Made by a program: the position numbers and the translations under genes. A stretch of DNA of 64,000 nucleotides from Burkholderiales bacterium PBB6 (lineage in GTDB: Bacteria > Pseudomonadota > Gammaproteobacteria > Burkholderiales > Burkholderiaceae_C). Of the stretch, positions 1 to 10,915 are shown one piece after another. Below the pieces are notes generated by a model, which worked only from the letters and a program-made list of their open reading frames with translations, did not search any database and was not told the DNA's origin. Positions within the stretch are counted from its first letter, which is position 1. Each line of letters opens with the position of its first letter. The stretch is from NCBI GenBank assembly GCA_002255925.1, contig NKIH01000003.1, positions 186,001-250,000 on the forward strand, in the 5' to 3' direction.

Positions 1-87
1 GCACTGCGGCTGCAACACCTGCCCCATTCACCGCAGGAATCGGGCCCGCCTTCAACAGCAAATCGGCCAGATCCGGTTGAAAGCAGG

Positions 88-103
88 CTGGCACAAACGC
101 TGC
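88..103 (+). promoter_or_regulatory. Candidate sigma-54 (-24/-12) promoter
   Basis: CTGGCAC at 88-94 and CTGC at 100-103 put GG and GC exactly 10 nt apart, the spacing required by RpoN. The match to the consensus (TGGCAC, then TTGC) is good except for C in place of the first T of TTGC. It lies 83 nt upstream of the aldehyde dehydrogenase ATG, giving a leader of about 70 nt. Sigma-54 control of such dehydrogenases by AcoR-type activators is known; its use here is inferred. Confidence 0.6.
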
Positions 104-186
104 GAAAGAGGCTGCGCACCGTCGGCGTTTGAACACAGGCACCGACCGCACTTTTCCAACAGCCCGAACACAAGCAGGAGACAACC

Positions 187-1707
<1,521 letters not shown>

Positions 1708-1719
1708 GGACCGGCTGAC

Positions 1720-2097
1720 ATGACCAGCACCCGCGAGGCCGTCGTGGCCACCCCACACGCCCTGCGGGTGATTGGCGAGTTGCAGCAGCGCCATGGCGCG
1801 CTGATGTTCTACCAGTCACACGGCTGCTGCGATGGCAGCACGCCGATGTGCTTCGTGCAGGGCGAGATGGGGCTCAACGCCTCTGACGTACTGCTCGGGC
1901 AGATCGGCGGCGTGCCGTTTTATGCCAGCGAGGCCCAGGCCGAGTACCTGCAGGCCACGCAGCTGGTGATTGACGTGGGCCAGGGCTCGCTCGGCACGTT
2001 CTCGCTCGAAGACGCCGACGGCCTGCACTTCAAGGCCCTGAGCCGGCTGTGGCCGGAACCCGAAGCCCTGCCGGAGGCTCAGCCGCCCCGGGGATAA
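1720..2097 (+). CDS. DUF779 family protein linked to aldehyde dehydrogenase
   Basis: This 125-residue protein matches the DUF779 family, small proteins found almost always beside ExaC-type aldehyde dehydrogenases. The family signature is a cysteine-rich stretch, SHGCCDGSTPMC, around residue 35. Those cysteines could bind a metal or take part in redox chemistry, but the function is unknown. The gene starts 12 nt after the dehydrogenase stop and is surely in the same operon. The protein has no signal peptide or membrane segment and should be cytoplasmic. An accessory role for the dehydrogenase is inferred from gene context only. Confidence 0.85.
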   Translation: MTSTREAVVATPHALRVIGELQQRHGALMFYQSHGCCDGSTPMCFVQGEMGLNASDVLLGQIGGVPFYASEAQAEYLQATQLVIDVGQGSLGTFSLEDADGLHFKALSRLWPEPEALPEAQPPRG

Positions 2098-2134
2098 TTG
2101 CAGCCTGTCTGCATCTGCCCCCGAAGGCTTCCTC

Positions 2135-2842
2135 ATGTTCACCGGCATTGTTCAAGGCGTGGCAACCATTGCCCGCATCACCGACCGCCCAGGTCTGCGC
2201 AGCTTCCGGCTTCAGTTCCCTGACGGCTTTGCCCATGAGCTGGCGATTGGCGCGAGCGTGGCCTGTGACGGCGTCTGCCTCACCGTGACCGAACTGCACG
2301 GCGCGAACGAAGCCGACTTCGACGTGATGCAGAAAAGCCTCTCGCTGACCACGCTGGGCCACTTCCGCGAAGGCGATACGCTGAACGTGGAACGAGCAGC
2401 CAAGGACGGCGCAGAGATCGGCGGCCACCCGCTCTCGGGCCATGTGGACGTGACGGCCGAGGTCGAGAGCATTCGCCAGCCCGAGAACAACCACGTCATC
2501 CGCATCCGGGTGCCGGGCGGCTGGATGCGCTACATCTTCGCCAAGGGCTACATCGCCATCAACGGCGCGAGCCTGACGGTGGCCGAGGTGAACAAGGCCG
2601 AGGGCTGGTTCGAGGTCTGGCTGATCCCCGAAACCCTGCGCATGACGACGTTTGGCAACAAGGCCGCCGGGGCCCCGCTGAACATTGAAATCGAGCGCGC
2701 CACGCAGGTGTTCGTGGACACCGTGCGTGATGCGCTGGAAGAGCGTCTGGGCCCGCTGCTGCCAGCGCTGGAAAAGCTGCTGGCCAGCCAGGGGCAGACG
2801 CTGGACACGCTGGCCCGCCCGGTGCCGCTGCCCAAGGGCTGA
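2135..2842 (+). CDS. ribE: Riboflavin synthase, alpha-subunit type, standalone
   Basis: This 235-residue protein should convert two 6,7-dimethyl-8-ribityllumazine molecules to riboflavin plus the pyrimidine donor. It begins with the invariant MFTGIVQG and shows two lumazine-binding barrels in tandem. GVCLTV and GHPLSGH lie in the first and NGASLTV and LIPETLRMTT in the second. All these active-site elements are present, so it looks like an active enzyme rather than a lumazine-binding relative. About 30 extra residues at the C terminus form a Leu/Ala-rich tail beyond the usual family end. It stands alone, 37 nt after the DUF779 gene and away from any ribD/ribBA/ribH genes, like the E. coli enzyme. 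It may be a second copy beside a rib operon elsewhere. Confidence 0.88.
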   Translation: MFTGIVQGVATIARITDRPGLRSFRLQFPDGFAHELAIGASVACDGVCLTVTELHGANEADFDVMQKSLSLTTLGHFREGDTLNVERAAKDGAEIGGHPLSGHVDVTAEVESIRQPENNHVIRIRVPGGWMRYIFAKGYIAINGASLTVAEVNKAEGWFEVWLIPETLRMTTFGNKAAGAPLNIEIERATQVFVDTVRDALEERLGPLLPALEKLLASQGQTLDTLARPVPLPKG

Positions 2843-2866
2843 AGCGGCGCAGGCCAGGGCGCCGCT
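2843..2866. terminator. Hairpin between convergent stop codons (bidirectional terminator candidate)
   Basis: A perfect 8-bp stem (AGCGGCGC at 2843-2850 and GCGCCGCT at 2859-2866) with an 8-nt loop fills the gap between the stop codon of the riboflavin synthase gene and that of the chemoreceptor gene. No T tract follows on either strand, so termination efficiency is uncertain. Confidence 0.55.
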
Positions 2867-4392
2867 CAGGCGACCTTGAAGGCGCCGACGGTATCCACCA
2901 GCGCGCGTGCCTGGTGACGCAGGCTTTCCGCGGCAGCGCTGGTTTCTTCCACCAGCGCGGCGTTCTGCTGCGTGCCCTGGTCCATGCGCTGCACGGCCAT
3001 GCCCACCTGCTGAACACCGTCGCTCTGCTCCAGGCTGGCGCGGCTGATCTCGGCAATGATCTGGTTGACGCGGCCGATCGACACCACCACATCGTCCATC
3101 GTGCTGCCGGCCTGATCGACCAGCGCCGTGCCCTGCTCTACCCGCTCGACGCTGGTGTTGATCAGGCTCTTGATTTCACGGGCTGCTTCGGCCGAGCGTT
3201 GCGCCAGTGAGCGCACCTCACCGGCCACCACGGCAAAACCGCGGCCCTGCTCACCGGCCCGCGCTGCTTCCACGGCCGCGTTCAGCGCCAGGATGTTGGT
3301 CTGGAAGGCGATGCCGTCGATCACGCCGATGATGTCGGAGATCTTGCGCGAGGCCTCTTGAATGCCGCGCATGGTGTGCACCACTTCGCCCACCACCTGC
3401 CCGCCCCGCACAGCCACCTCGCTGGCCGTGCCGGCCAAGGTGCTGGCCTCACGGGCGTTGTCGGCATTCAGGCGCACGGTCTCACCCAGTTGCTGCATTG
3501 ACGATGCGGTTTCCTGCAAAGCCGAGGCCTGCTGTTCGGTGCGAGCCGCCAGATCACTGTTGCCGGTGGCGATTTCCGCGCTGGCGGTGGCCACGCTTTC
3601 GGCATTGCCACGCACATTGCTCACCAGGGCGCGCAGTTGCCCCTGCATGTGCGAGAGGGCATTCAGCAAGGCGCCGGTTTCATCGCGTTGGTGGCCCTGG
3701 ATGGACCGGCTGAGGTCACCCGCAGCCACGTCGGTGGCCATGTCGACGGCCAGCGTCAGCGGCTTGATGACCGCATGGCTGAGGCGCACGCCAATGGCCA
3801 CGCCGATGACCGCGGCCAGCAACATGAAGCCCATGCTGGCGCGGGTGGCACGCAAGCCGTCCGAGTAGGCTTGCTCGGCCACCGCGGCGCTCTGCTCGGC
3901 GATGTCTTTGGCGGCGGTGTCCAGCAGCTTGGCCGGTTCGCGGTCGATGCCGCGCACGGCCATGTCGCCCACGGAGGGTTCCAGCCCGGCGCCCTTGAAC
4001 TTCTCCAGGCCGTCGCGGTAGCCCACCGACATTTTCTTGTGCTGTGCGATGAACTGGTCCAGGGTAGCTTGCAGGCCGGGGTCGGTCTGCAGGGCACGCA
4101 GGGCAACCGCGCCATCCAGCACGGCCTTTTCTTCCTTCTGGAAGGCCTGCCAGTGCTTTTCCAGCATGGCGCCGTCCGAGCCGCGCAGCAACACGTTCTT
4201 CCACTCCTGCACCTGGGTCTTGAAGTGAGATTGCAGGATCGCGGCGGCGCGTTCGTCGGCCACCCGTTGCTGCACATCACCGTGGAAGGTGCTCAGCGCG
4301 TTGCCAGCCACCAGCAACCCGGCAAAGCCCGCCCCCAGCGTGACCAGCAAGACCAGCGCAAAGGACAGGGGTAATCGTCGACTCAGTTTCAC
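2866..4392 (-). CDS. Methyl-accepting chemotaxis protein
   Basis: This transmembrane chemoreceptor has 508 residues. An N-terminal membrane segment (about residues 8-28) and a second one (about 185-205) enclose a periplasmic helical domain of about 155 residues. A HAMP domain and the signalling domain follow. The hairpin tip carries the conserved IAFQTNILALNAAVEAARAGEQGRGF region, split here by the text limit only. There is no C-terminal CheR-binding NWETF-like pentapeptide. The open frame runs far upstream, but GTG at 4392 with a GAGGG motif about 7 nt before it gives a correct N terminus (KLSRRLPLSFALVLL). A hairpin lies in its leader at 4416-4436. The ligand is unknown. Confidence 0.92.
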   Translation of the reverse strand: MKLSRRLPLSFALVLLVTLGAGFAGLLVAGNALSTFHGDVQQRVADERAAAILQSHFKTQVQEWKNVLLRGSDGAMLEKHWQAFQKEEKAVLDGAVALRALQTDPGLQATLDQFIAQHKKMSVGYRDGLEKFKGAGLEPSVGDMAVRGIDREPAKLLDTAAKDIAEQSAAVAEQAYSDGLRATRASMGFMLLAAVIGVAIGVRLSHAVIKPLTLAVDMATDVAAGDLSRSIQGHQRDETGALLNALSHMQGQLRALVSNVRGNAESVATASAEIATGNSDLAARTEQQASALQETASSMQQLGETVRLNADNAREASTLAGTASEVAVRGGQVVGEVVHTMRGIQEASRKISDIIGVIDGIAFQTNILALNAAVEAARAGEQGRGFAVVAGEVRSLAQRSAEAAREIKSLINTSVERVEQGTALVDQAGSTMDDVVVSIGRVNQIIAEISRASLEQSDGVQQVGMAVQRMDQGTQQNAALVEETSAAAESLRHQARALVDTVGAFKVA

Positions 4393-4415
4393 GGTACGTC
4401 CCTCATGAGGAAGCC

Positions 4416-4436
4416 GCCGCCAAGGGCGTTGGCGGC
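4416..4436 (-). promoter_or_regulatory. Hairpin in chemoreceptor 5' leader
   Basis: A perfect 8-bp inverted repeat (GCCGCCAA and TTGGCGGC) with a 5-nt loop lies 24 nt upstream of the GTG start of the chemoreceptor gene, just before its ribosome binding site. It could affect translation or be part of an operator. No function is known. Confidence 0.4.
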
Positions 4437-4597
4437 AATGGGCGTCATCCTCAGGGAAAACGACGATCTCAGATCGGGCCAGAAACCGCCACATGACAGC
4501 TCTTTTCATATTTATCACGCTTGGGAGGGATGTACGGTGATCTGAACCGACCGGCAGTCTGGCAAGCCCTGTGTCTGCCCCTTGAAGGAGGCCCGCC

Positions 4598-5506
4598 ATG
4601 CCGAGAAATCGCCTGCTGTTGCCGATGTTCAGCGCCGTTCTACCGACCCTGGGGCTGGCAGCCCTGCCCATGCCGGCCGCCGGGGCCGACGGGGCACCAC
4701 CACCCACGCAGGCGCCACAGGCCGCAAGCCTCCCACCCGCGCTGCAGTTGCCGCGCGAAGCCAGCTTGTCCGTGGACCCATCCGGCCACCTGGTCAGCGA
4801 AAAGCTGGACGGTGTTCGCGCCTGGTGGAACGGCACGGAGCTGCGCAGCCGGGGCGGGCTGCGCATCAACGCGCCCGCCTGGTGGCTGGCGGCATTGCCG
4901 CGTGAGCCGCTGGACGGCGAGCTCTGGCTCGGTCGCGGGCGCTTCGACGACACCTCGGCGCTGGTGCGGCGTGGCGACCCCACCGACGCCGCCTGGCACA
5001 ACCTGCGCTTCATGGTGTTCGACGCGCCAGCACACACCGGCCCGTTCGCCCAGCGGGTGGCCCACCTGCAGGCGCTGTTGCCGGACGCAGGCAGCGGCCC
5101 GGCGCACGCGGTGGCGCACCGCACCTTCACCAACAACCGCGCCTTGCGCACCTGGCTGGACGAGGTGGTGGCCGCGGGCGGCGAAGGCCTGGTGCTGCAT
5201 GCCGCAGCGGCGCCATGGCAGCCCGGGCGCCAAGCCCATCTGCTCAAGCTCAAACCCGTGCAGGACGCCGACGTGATCGTCATCGGCCACCGTCCCGGCA
5301 AAGGCCGGTGGCAAGGCCAGCTGGGCGCCCTGACCGTGCGCAATGCCGACGGCCAGGTGTTCCATGTAGGCAGCGGCCTGAGTGATGCACAGCGCCGCCA
5401 GGCACCGCCCGTGGGCACCACCGTCAGCATCCGGTGGCGCGGCCTGACGGCGACAGGGCTGCCCCGTTTCGCCACCCTGTGGCGGGTACGCGAAGCGGGC
5501 TGGTGA
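4598..5506 (+). CDS. ligE: Exported ATP-dependent DNA ligase (LigE-like)
   Basis: The protein has 302 residues and combines a signal peptide (residues 1 to about 30, with a charged start, hydrophobic core and AAGADG cleavage region) with a minimal ATP-dependent DNA ligase. Nucleotidyltransferase motifs are visible. Motif I is EKLDGVRAW with adenylated Lys69, motif III is DGELW, motif IV is GEGLVL and motif V is LLKLKP. An OB-fold of about 90 residues follows. The domain set matches periplasmic LigE of Neisseria, Haemophilus and Vibrio, proposed to repair incoming or extracellular DNA. An AAGGAGG motif 6 nt before the ATG fixes the start. The gene stands alone between a chemoreceptor and a diguanylate cyclase. 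The role in DNA uptake or biofilm DNA is inferred. Confidence 0.88.
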   Translation: MPRNRLLLPMFSAVLPTLGLAALPMPAAGADGAPPPTQAPQAASLPPALQLPREASLSVDPSGHLVSEKLDGVRAWWNGTELRSRGGLRINAPAWWLAALPREPLDGELWLGRGRFDDTSALVRRGDPTDAAWHNLRFMVFDAPAHTGPFAQRVAHLQALLPDAGSGPAHAVAHRTFTNNRALRTWLDEVVAAGGEGLVLHAAAAPWQPGRQAHLLKLKPVQDADVIVIGHRPGKGRWQGQLGALTVRNADGQVFHVGSGLSDAQRRQAPPVGTTVSIRWRGLTATGLPRFATLWRVREAGW

Positions 5507-5669
5507 AGGCCGTTGATCAAGCACCCACCTGCTTTGCGCATTTCGCGTGGCCGTCGACACGGCTCGTGACAAACGCGTGAGCGCAAAGCCAACGGCCGTC
5601 GCTTCAGTCGGTTGTAATTTGTCTTGCCACTTCAGTACAAGACAAAACAAGACTCAAGGGATGTTCGCC

Positions 5670-6887
5670 ATGTTGACGTCATCGTCGTTCCCCGTGGAGG
5701 CGCACGACAGCCCCCACGGCCAACAGTGGCAACGCGGCTTCGGCCGCCTCCGCTTCGCCCAGCAACTGGAAGACGACTTCAGACGCACCAGCCAACGCGG
5801 CCTGCGCCACCAGTCGCTGCTGACGCTGGGGCTGGCCACAGTCGCCAGCCTGATGGTCATCGCCGTGGAGGCCTCGCTGCTGGGCGCGGGGCCCGAAGGC
5901 GTCTGGGCCTCCGAGCCCGCCCGGCTGCTGATGGCCGTGCGCGCGCTCAACCTGCTGGGGCTGCTGGCAGCGGGCATCGCGCTTTGGGTTAACCGCTGCG
6001 CCGGGAGGCAGCGCCACCTCATCGCCGGTGTGCTGTTCGGCATGGTGGTCAGCCACGGCACTGCAATGGCCTTGCTGGCGCAGCTCGGCCTGGCGGCGGA
6101 AAGCAGCGGCTTGCTGCTCACGCTGCTGGCCGTCTTCCTGCCACTCGGGCTGACGTTTCTGGAGTCACTGGCCGTGGCGCTGGGCAGCACCGCCATGGTG
6201 GTGTTGCTGGGCACCCTGCTGCTTGAAGGTTGGTCGCAGCAAGTCAATCTGCGGCTCATTCCGGCCATGCTGATGGGCATCTCGGTGGGCGCGGTAGGCG
6301 CCTACCTGCGGGAATACGGGCAACGCGAGCAATTCCTGCTGCGGCGCATGCTGCAGTGGCAAGCCTCCAGAGACCCGCTGACCGGCCTGTTCAACCGCCG
6401 CCTGTTCGATCACCACCTGAGCGCCGCCATCCGGCAATCACGCCGCGAATGCCGCCCGCTGGCCTTGCTGATGCTGGACGTCGATCATTTCAAGCTCTAC
6501 AACGACCTGTACGGCCACCCGGCTGGCGACGAGGCGCTGCGCCTGCTCGGCAAGATCGTCCAGCAGACCGCCAGCCGGCCGCTCGACATGGCCGCGCGCC
6601 TGGGTGGCGAAGAGCTGGCACTGCTGCTCTACGACGCCGATGCGGCCCATCTGCCGAAGCTGTGCCGGCGCCTGATGCAGGTGCTGCACGATCTGAACCT
6701 GCCGCACGGCGCCTCACCCACCAGCGATCGCCTGACGCTCAGCATCGGCTGCGCGGTGCTGTCGCCGCAGGACACCGCCACCAGCCTGTGCATGAAGGCC
6801 GACCAGCGCCTCTACCGTGCCAAGCAGCAGGGCCGCAACCAGGCGGTGTGGGCAGACCCCGTCACGGGGCTGAGGCTGGTCAGCTGA
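5670..6887 (+). CDS. Membrane diguanylate cyclase (GGDEF domain)
   Basis: This protein should synthesise cyclic di-GMP from two GTP. It has 405 residues when started at the ATG at 5670, which lies 9 nt after an AAGGG motif; longer starts lack a ribosome binding site. About six hydrophobic segments occupy residues 45-220, so the sensor part is in the membrane and is of no family I can name. The C-terminal GGDEF domain starts with DPLTGLFNRR. Its active-site loop is GGEEL, a permitted variant. RPLD five residues before the loop is a product-inhibition I-site (RxxD). No EAL domain is present. The enzyme should therefore be active and feedback-inhibited, with an unknown signal. Confidence 0.9.
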   Translation: MLTSSSFPVEAHDSPHGQQWQRGFGRLRFAQQLEDDFRRTSQRGLRHQSLLTLGLATVASLMVIAVEASLLGAGPEGVWASEPARLLMAVRALNLLGLLAAGIALWVNRCAGRQRHLIAGVLFGMVVSHGTAMALLAQLGLAAESSGLLLTLLAVFLPLGLTFLESLAVALGSTAMVVLLGTLLLEGWSQQVNLRLIPAMLMGISVGAVGAYLREYGQREQFLLRRMLQWQASRDPLTGLFNRRLFDHHLSAAIRQSRRECRPLALLMLDVDHFKLYNDLYGHPAGDEALRLLGKIVQQTASRPLDMAARLGGEELALLLYDADAAHLPKLCRRLMQVLHDLNLPHGASPTSDRLTLSIGCAVLSPQDTATSLCMKADQRLYRAKQQGRNQAVWADPVTGLRLVS

Positions 6888-6922
6888 GGCGGCAACAGAG
6901 ATCGGCTGCCTGAGCCCGGCGA

Positions 6923-7306
6923 TCAGCTCAGCGAGCGCTTGAACACCCCGGCGCCCACCAGGGCCGCCGGCAACGTGCACAGCACCGCCAGCAGCGTGAA
7001 CCAGAACGGCCCTTCCATGCCCATCAGGGCGGCCAGCAGCAGCGTGGCCAGACCGAAGACGGCGCCGTGCAGATAGGGGCGGTCAGCGGCCCAGCGTGCG
7101 CTCAGGTAGCCCCCGAGGCCCGTGGTGAAGGTGCCCCAGACGAAGCTCAGCATCAGGTAGTCGGCTTGCTGCAGCAATTCATCCAGCTGCGCGGCACTGC
7201 TCACGTCCACGCCAAAGGCGCCCACCATCAAGGTGCCACCGATGATGTCGAGCATGAACATCACGATCAGGGCCGGCACGATGGCCTTGTAGGAAATACC
7301 GGTCAC
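6923..7306 (-). CDS. Small four-helix membrane protein, unknown function
   Basis: This 127-residue protein has about four hydrophobic segments (roughly residues 8-28, 48-68, 78-95 and 100-120) and few charged loops, so it is an inner-membrane protein. It shows no motif that I recognise. It lies between a diguanylate cyclase gene, with which it converges, and the exonuclease I gene, from which it diverges. Coding character is supported by length, hydrophobic pattern and a clean start. Its role cannot be stated. Confidence 0.7.
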   Translation of the reverse strand: MTGISYKAIVPALIVMFMLDIIGGTLMVGAFGVDVSSAAQLDELLQQADYLMLSFVWGTFTTGLGGYLSARWAADRPYLHGAVFGLATLLLAALMGMEGPFWFTLLAVLCTLPAALVGAGVFKRSLS

Positions 7307-7387
7307 GGTGTCTGCCTGTAGTCGGGGAAAGGCGCGAAGGCCTGCGGGCGGTGCGCGTGGCTCGGCGAATCAGCGCCAGCCCTGCGG

Positions 7388-7393
7388 TATGGT
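7388..7393 (+). promoter_or_regulatory. -10-like hexamer 7 nt before the sbcB ATG
   Basis: TATGGT ends at 7393, leaving exactly 7 nt before the ATG at 7401. No Shine-Dalgarno sequence is visible. A transcript from here would begin at the start codon. The same spacing is seen at three other genes in this window. Confidence 0.4.
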
Positions 7394-7400
7394 AGCTGCC

Positions 7401-8843
7401 ATGAGCGCTTCATTCAGCTTCTTCTGGCACGACTACGAAACCTTCGGCCGCGTGCCGCGCCGTGATCGGCCCTCCCAGTTTGCCGGCGTGCGCACCGACG
7501 CTGATCTCAACGAGATCGACAGCCCGGTGATGATGTATTGCCAGCCGCCGCAAGACACCCTGCCCGACCCGGAGGCCTGCCTGCTGACCGGCATCCTGCC
7601 GCAGCACTGCCAGTCCGAAGGCCTGGCCGAGCACGCTTTCGCCGCCGCCATCGAAGCGCAGCTGGGCCGCCCCGGCACGGTGGGCGTGGGCTACAACTCC
7701 ATCCGCTTCGACGATGAAGTGACCCGCCACCTGTTCTGGCGCAACATGGTCGACCCCTACGCCCGCGAATGGCAGAACGACTGCGGCCGCTGGGACCTGC
7801 TCGACACCGTGCGCTGCATGTACGCCCTGCGGCCCGAAGGCATCCAGTGGCCGCAGCATGAAGACGGCCGCCCCTCGTTCAAGCTGGAGCACCTGAGCAA
7901 GGCCAACGGCCTGATGCATGAGGCCGCGCACGATGCGCTGTCAGACGTGCGCGCCACCATCGCGCTGGCCCGGCTGATCCGCGAACGCCAGCCCCGGCTC
8001 TGGGAGTTCTGCCTGAAGCTGCGCAGCAAGAATGCCGTGTGGGCCGAAATCGGCGTCGGCAAGCCCTTCCTGCATGTCTCGGGCATGTACGGGCCGGAGC
8101 GCGGCAACATCGCCGTGGTGTGGCCGCTGGCGCCCCACCCCACCAACAAGAACGAACTCATCGTCTGGGACCTGGCGCAAGACCCGGCCACCCTGTTCGA
8201 CCTGAATGCCGAAGAAATCCGCCTGCGGATGTTCACGCGCAGCGAAGCCCTGCCCGAAGGCGTGACCCGCCTGCCGGTGAAGAGCATTCACGTGAACAAG
8301 AGCCCGGTCGTGATCGGCAACCTGAAAACCCTGTCGCCGGAGATGGCCGCGCGCTGGGGCATCGACATGGCGCAGGCCATGGCCCACGCCGAGGTCGCGG
8401 CCGAGCATTCACACCGCATGGCCGGCATCTGGCCTGACGTCTTCGAGCGCCCCTCTTCCGGCCAGACGGCAGACGTGGACGAAGACCTGTACGGCGGCTT
8501 CGTTGGCAACGAGGACCGTCGCCGCCTCGAGCGCCTGCGTGCGCTCGACCCCGCCGACCCCGGCCTGGCGCTGGCCAGCTTCGATGACAAGCGCCTGGGC
8601 GAGCTGTTTTTCCGCTGGCGCGCCCGCAACTGGCCGGAGCAGCTCTCTGACACCGACGCCGAGCGCTGGAATGCATTGCGGGCACAGCGTCTGCACAACG
8701 GCAGTGGCGGTGGGCTGACGCTGTCGCAGTTCTTCGAGCAGATCGACCAGCTCAGCGAGACGGCGGACGAGCGTGGCCAGGAAATCCTCGGCGCGCTGTA
8801 TGACTGGGCGGAGCAGATCGCCCCGCCACCGCCGGGCGAGTGA
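7401..8843 (+). CDS. sbcB: Exodeoxyribonuclease I
   Basis: This 480-residue protein is full length for exonuclease I, the 3'-5' single-strand DNA exonuclease of mismatch repair and recombination. The DEDDh exonuclease core is visible. HDYETFG carries the first acidic pair near residue 10, and GYNSIRFDDEV and HDALSDVRAT provide the later motifs. The C-terminal SH3-like and helical domains follow. ATG at 7401 gives the family N terminus MSASFSFFWHDYETFG. The frame is open upstream, but that part is not conserved. Its upstream region suggests a leaderless or very short-leader mRNA. It is not in an operon with its neighbours. Confidence 0.95.
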   Translation: MSASFSFFWHDYETFGRVPRRDRPSQFAGVRTDADLNEIDSPVMMYCQPPQDTLPDPEACLLTGILPQHCQSEGLAEHAFAAAIEAQLGRPGTVGVGYNSIRFDDEVTRHLFWRNMVDPYAREWQNDCGRWDLLDTVRCMYALRPEGIQWPQHEDGRPSFKLEHLSKANGLMHEAAHDALSDVRATIALARLIRERQPRLWEFCLKLRSKNAVWAEIGVGKPFLHVSGMYGPERGNIAVVWPLAPHPTNKNELIVWDLAQDPATLFDLNAEEIRLRMFTRSEALPEGVTRLPVKSIHVNKSPVVIGNLKTLSPEMAARWGIDMAQAMAHAEVAAEHSHRMAGIWPDVFERPSSGQTADVDEDLYGGFVGNEDRRRLERLRALDPADPGLALASFDDKRLGELFFRWRARNWPEQLSDTDAERWNALRAQRLHNGSGGGLTLSQFFEQIDQLSETADERGQEILGALYDWAEQIAPPPPGE

Positions 8844-8939
8844 GCCCCCGGGCAATTCCTCTGGGCAAGCGCGCCCCCGAGGCGTAGCGTTGTGGTCAGT
8901 GTGCCGGCGCACCCGCCGGTCGTCGACGAGGAGACACCC

Positions 8940-9614
8940 ATGCTCAACAAGCAAGGCATCGACCAGCAAGCGCTGGTTGATCTGTTCACCACCGCCAGCG
9001 CCAAGCAGACCGCCCAACTGAAGGACGCCGTCAGCAAGGCCACCCTGCAGGCCCTGGAAGGCCGCGAGATGACCCTGAAGAACCTGCGCGGCGTCATCAA
9101 ATCGGTGACGGAAGCCGCCAGCCAGGGCGCCGCGAAGAACGCCACCCCGAAGGTGAATGTCGAGGCCATGCTGGCCACGGCCGTGGCGGGCATCGACGAC
9201 GCCTTGCTCAAGGCCGTCGAAGCCAACCGCATCGCGATGGAGCGCTTCATCGACCAGGGTGTGAGCCTGCAGGACAGCCACCTGAAGAAGGCCCTGGGCG
9301 ACCTCGACAAGTTCGAAGACACCATGCTGTCGGCGATCCGCAAGGCCTCTGAATCTGCCAGCACCCAGCTCGCAGCCCCCTGGAAGGACGTGCTGGGAAA
9401 GTTTGAGTCGGCCGGCTCACTCACCGGCGCCCAGGCCAGCGCCACCATCGAGCAGCTCACCGCACAGATGCAGACCCAGCTGCGCGAGGGCCGCCAGGCC
9501 AGCATCAAGGCCGCCATGGCCCTGGCCAACAGCTACACGGCGATGGTCAGCGGCGTGCTGATCGGGCTGAGCGACGCCATGCGCCAGGGCAGCGCCAAAG
9601 CCGGCAAGAAGTGA
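8940..9614 (+). CDS. DUF6781-family helical protein (phasin-like)
   Basis: This 224-residue, almost wholly helical and Ala-rich protein has no signal peptide and no charged active-site motif. Its layout resembles DUF6781 proteins of Burkholderiales: a GREMTLKNLRGVIKSVTEAA-type segment, heptad-rich middle helices and a hydrophobic C-terminal helix near residues 190-215. The amphipathic helices are reminiscent of phasins that coat polyhydroxyalkanoate granules, but no family assignment is certain. A GAGGAG motif 6 nt upstream fixes the ATG at 8940. A strong intrinsic terminator follows at 9690-9720, so it is transcribed alone. Function is unknown. Confidence 0.72.
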   Translation: MLNKQGIDQQALVDLFTTASAKQTAQLKDAVSKATLQALEGREMTLKNLRGVIKSVTEAASQGAAKNATPKVNVEAMLATAVAGIDDALLKAVEANRIAMERFIDQGVSLQDSHLKKALGDLDKFEDTMLSAIRKASESASTQLAAPWKDVLGKFESAGSLTGAQASATIEQLTAQMQTQLREGRQASIKAAMALANSYTAMVSGVLIGLSDAMRQGSAKAGKK

Positions 9615-9689
9615 GGCGATCGCCAGTTTTTTGGCGACCTTCCGTATTTTTAGACTTCGTCCCCGGTTCAGCGCGGCTGACGGAGACCT

Positions 9690-9720
9690 CAACCCGCCTA
9701 CACTGGCGGGTTGGTTTTTT
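9690..9720 (+). terminator. Intrinsic terminator after the DUF6781 gene
   Basis: A 9-bp perfect stem (CAACCCGCC at 9690-9698 and GGCGGGTTG at 9705-9713) with a 6-nt loop is followed by GTTTTTT. This is a textbook Rho-independent terminator. The next ATG lies only 15 nt after the T tract, so any promoter for the KAS III gene must overlap or precede the terminator. Confidence 0.9.
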
Positions 9721-9735
9721 CGAGAGCGTTACACC

Positions 9736-10857
<1,122 letters not shown>

Positions 10858-10902
10858 TCGGTGGCGCGGGCAACTTGAACCCGCGCCGTAACCGCTTCTG
10901 CG

Positions 10903-10908
10903 TAGCAT
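10903..10908 (+). promoter_or_regulatory. -10-like hexamer 7 nt before the mgsA ATG
   Basis: TAGCAT sits inside the decamer CGTAGCATCC (10901-10910). The hexamer ends 7 nt before the mgsA ATG, and no Shine-Dalgarno is present. The same decamer recurs at 23010-23019 and 38951-38960 upstream of other genes. A convincing -35 box at the right distance is not visible. Confidence 0.45.
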
Positions 10909-10915
10909 CCAGCCC

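Noticed and set aside
4393-5592. Open frame extending the chemoreceptor N terminus by about 400 residues
   Set aside because: It is a no-stop stretch in high-G+C DNA opposite the ligase gene. The real start is the GTG at 4392, with a ribosome binding site and a proper membrane-anchor N terminus.
9615-9624. GGCGATCGCC palindrome after the DUF6781 gene
   Set aside because: It is a single 10-bp palindrome, followed by a short T run. It is too short and isolated to call a repeat family or a terminator; the clear terminator is 70 nt further on.
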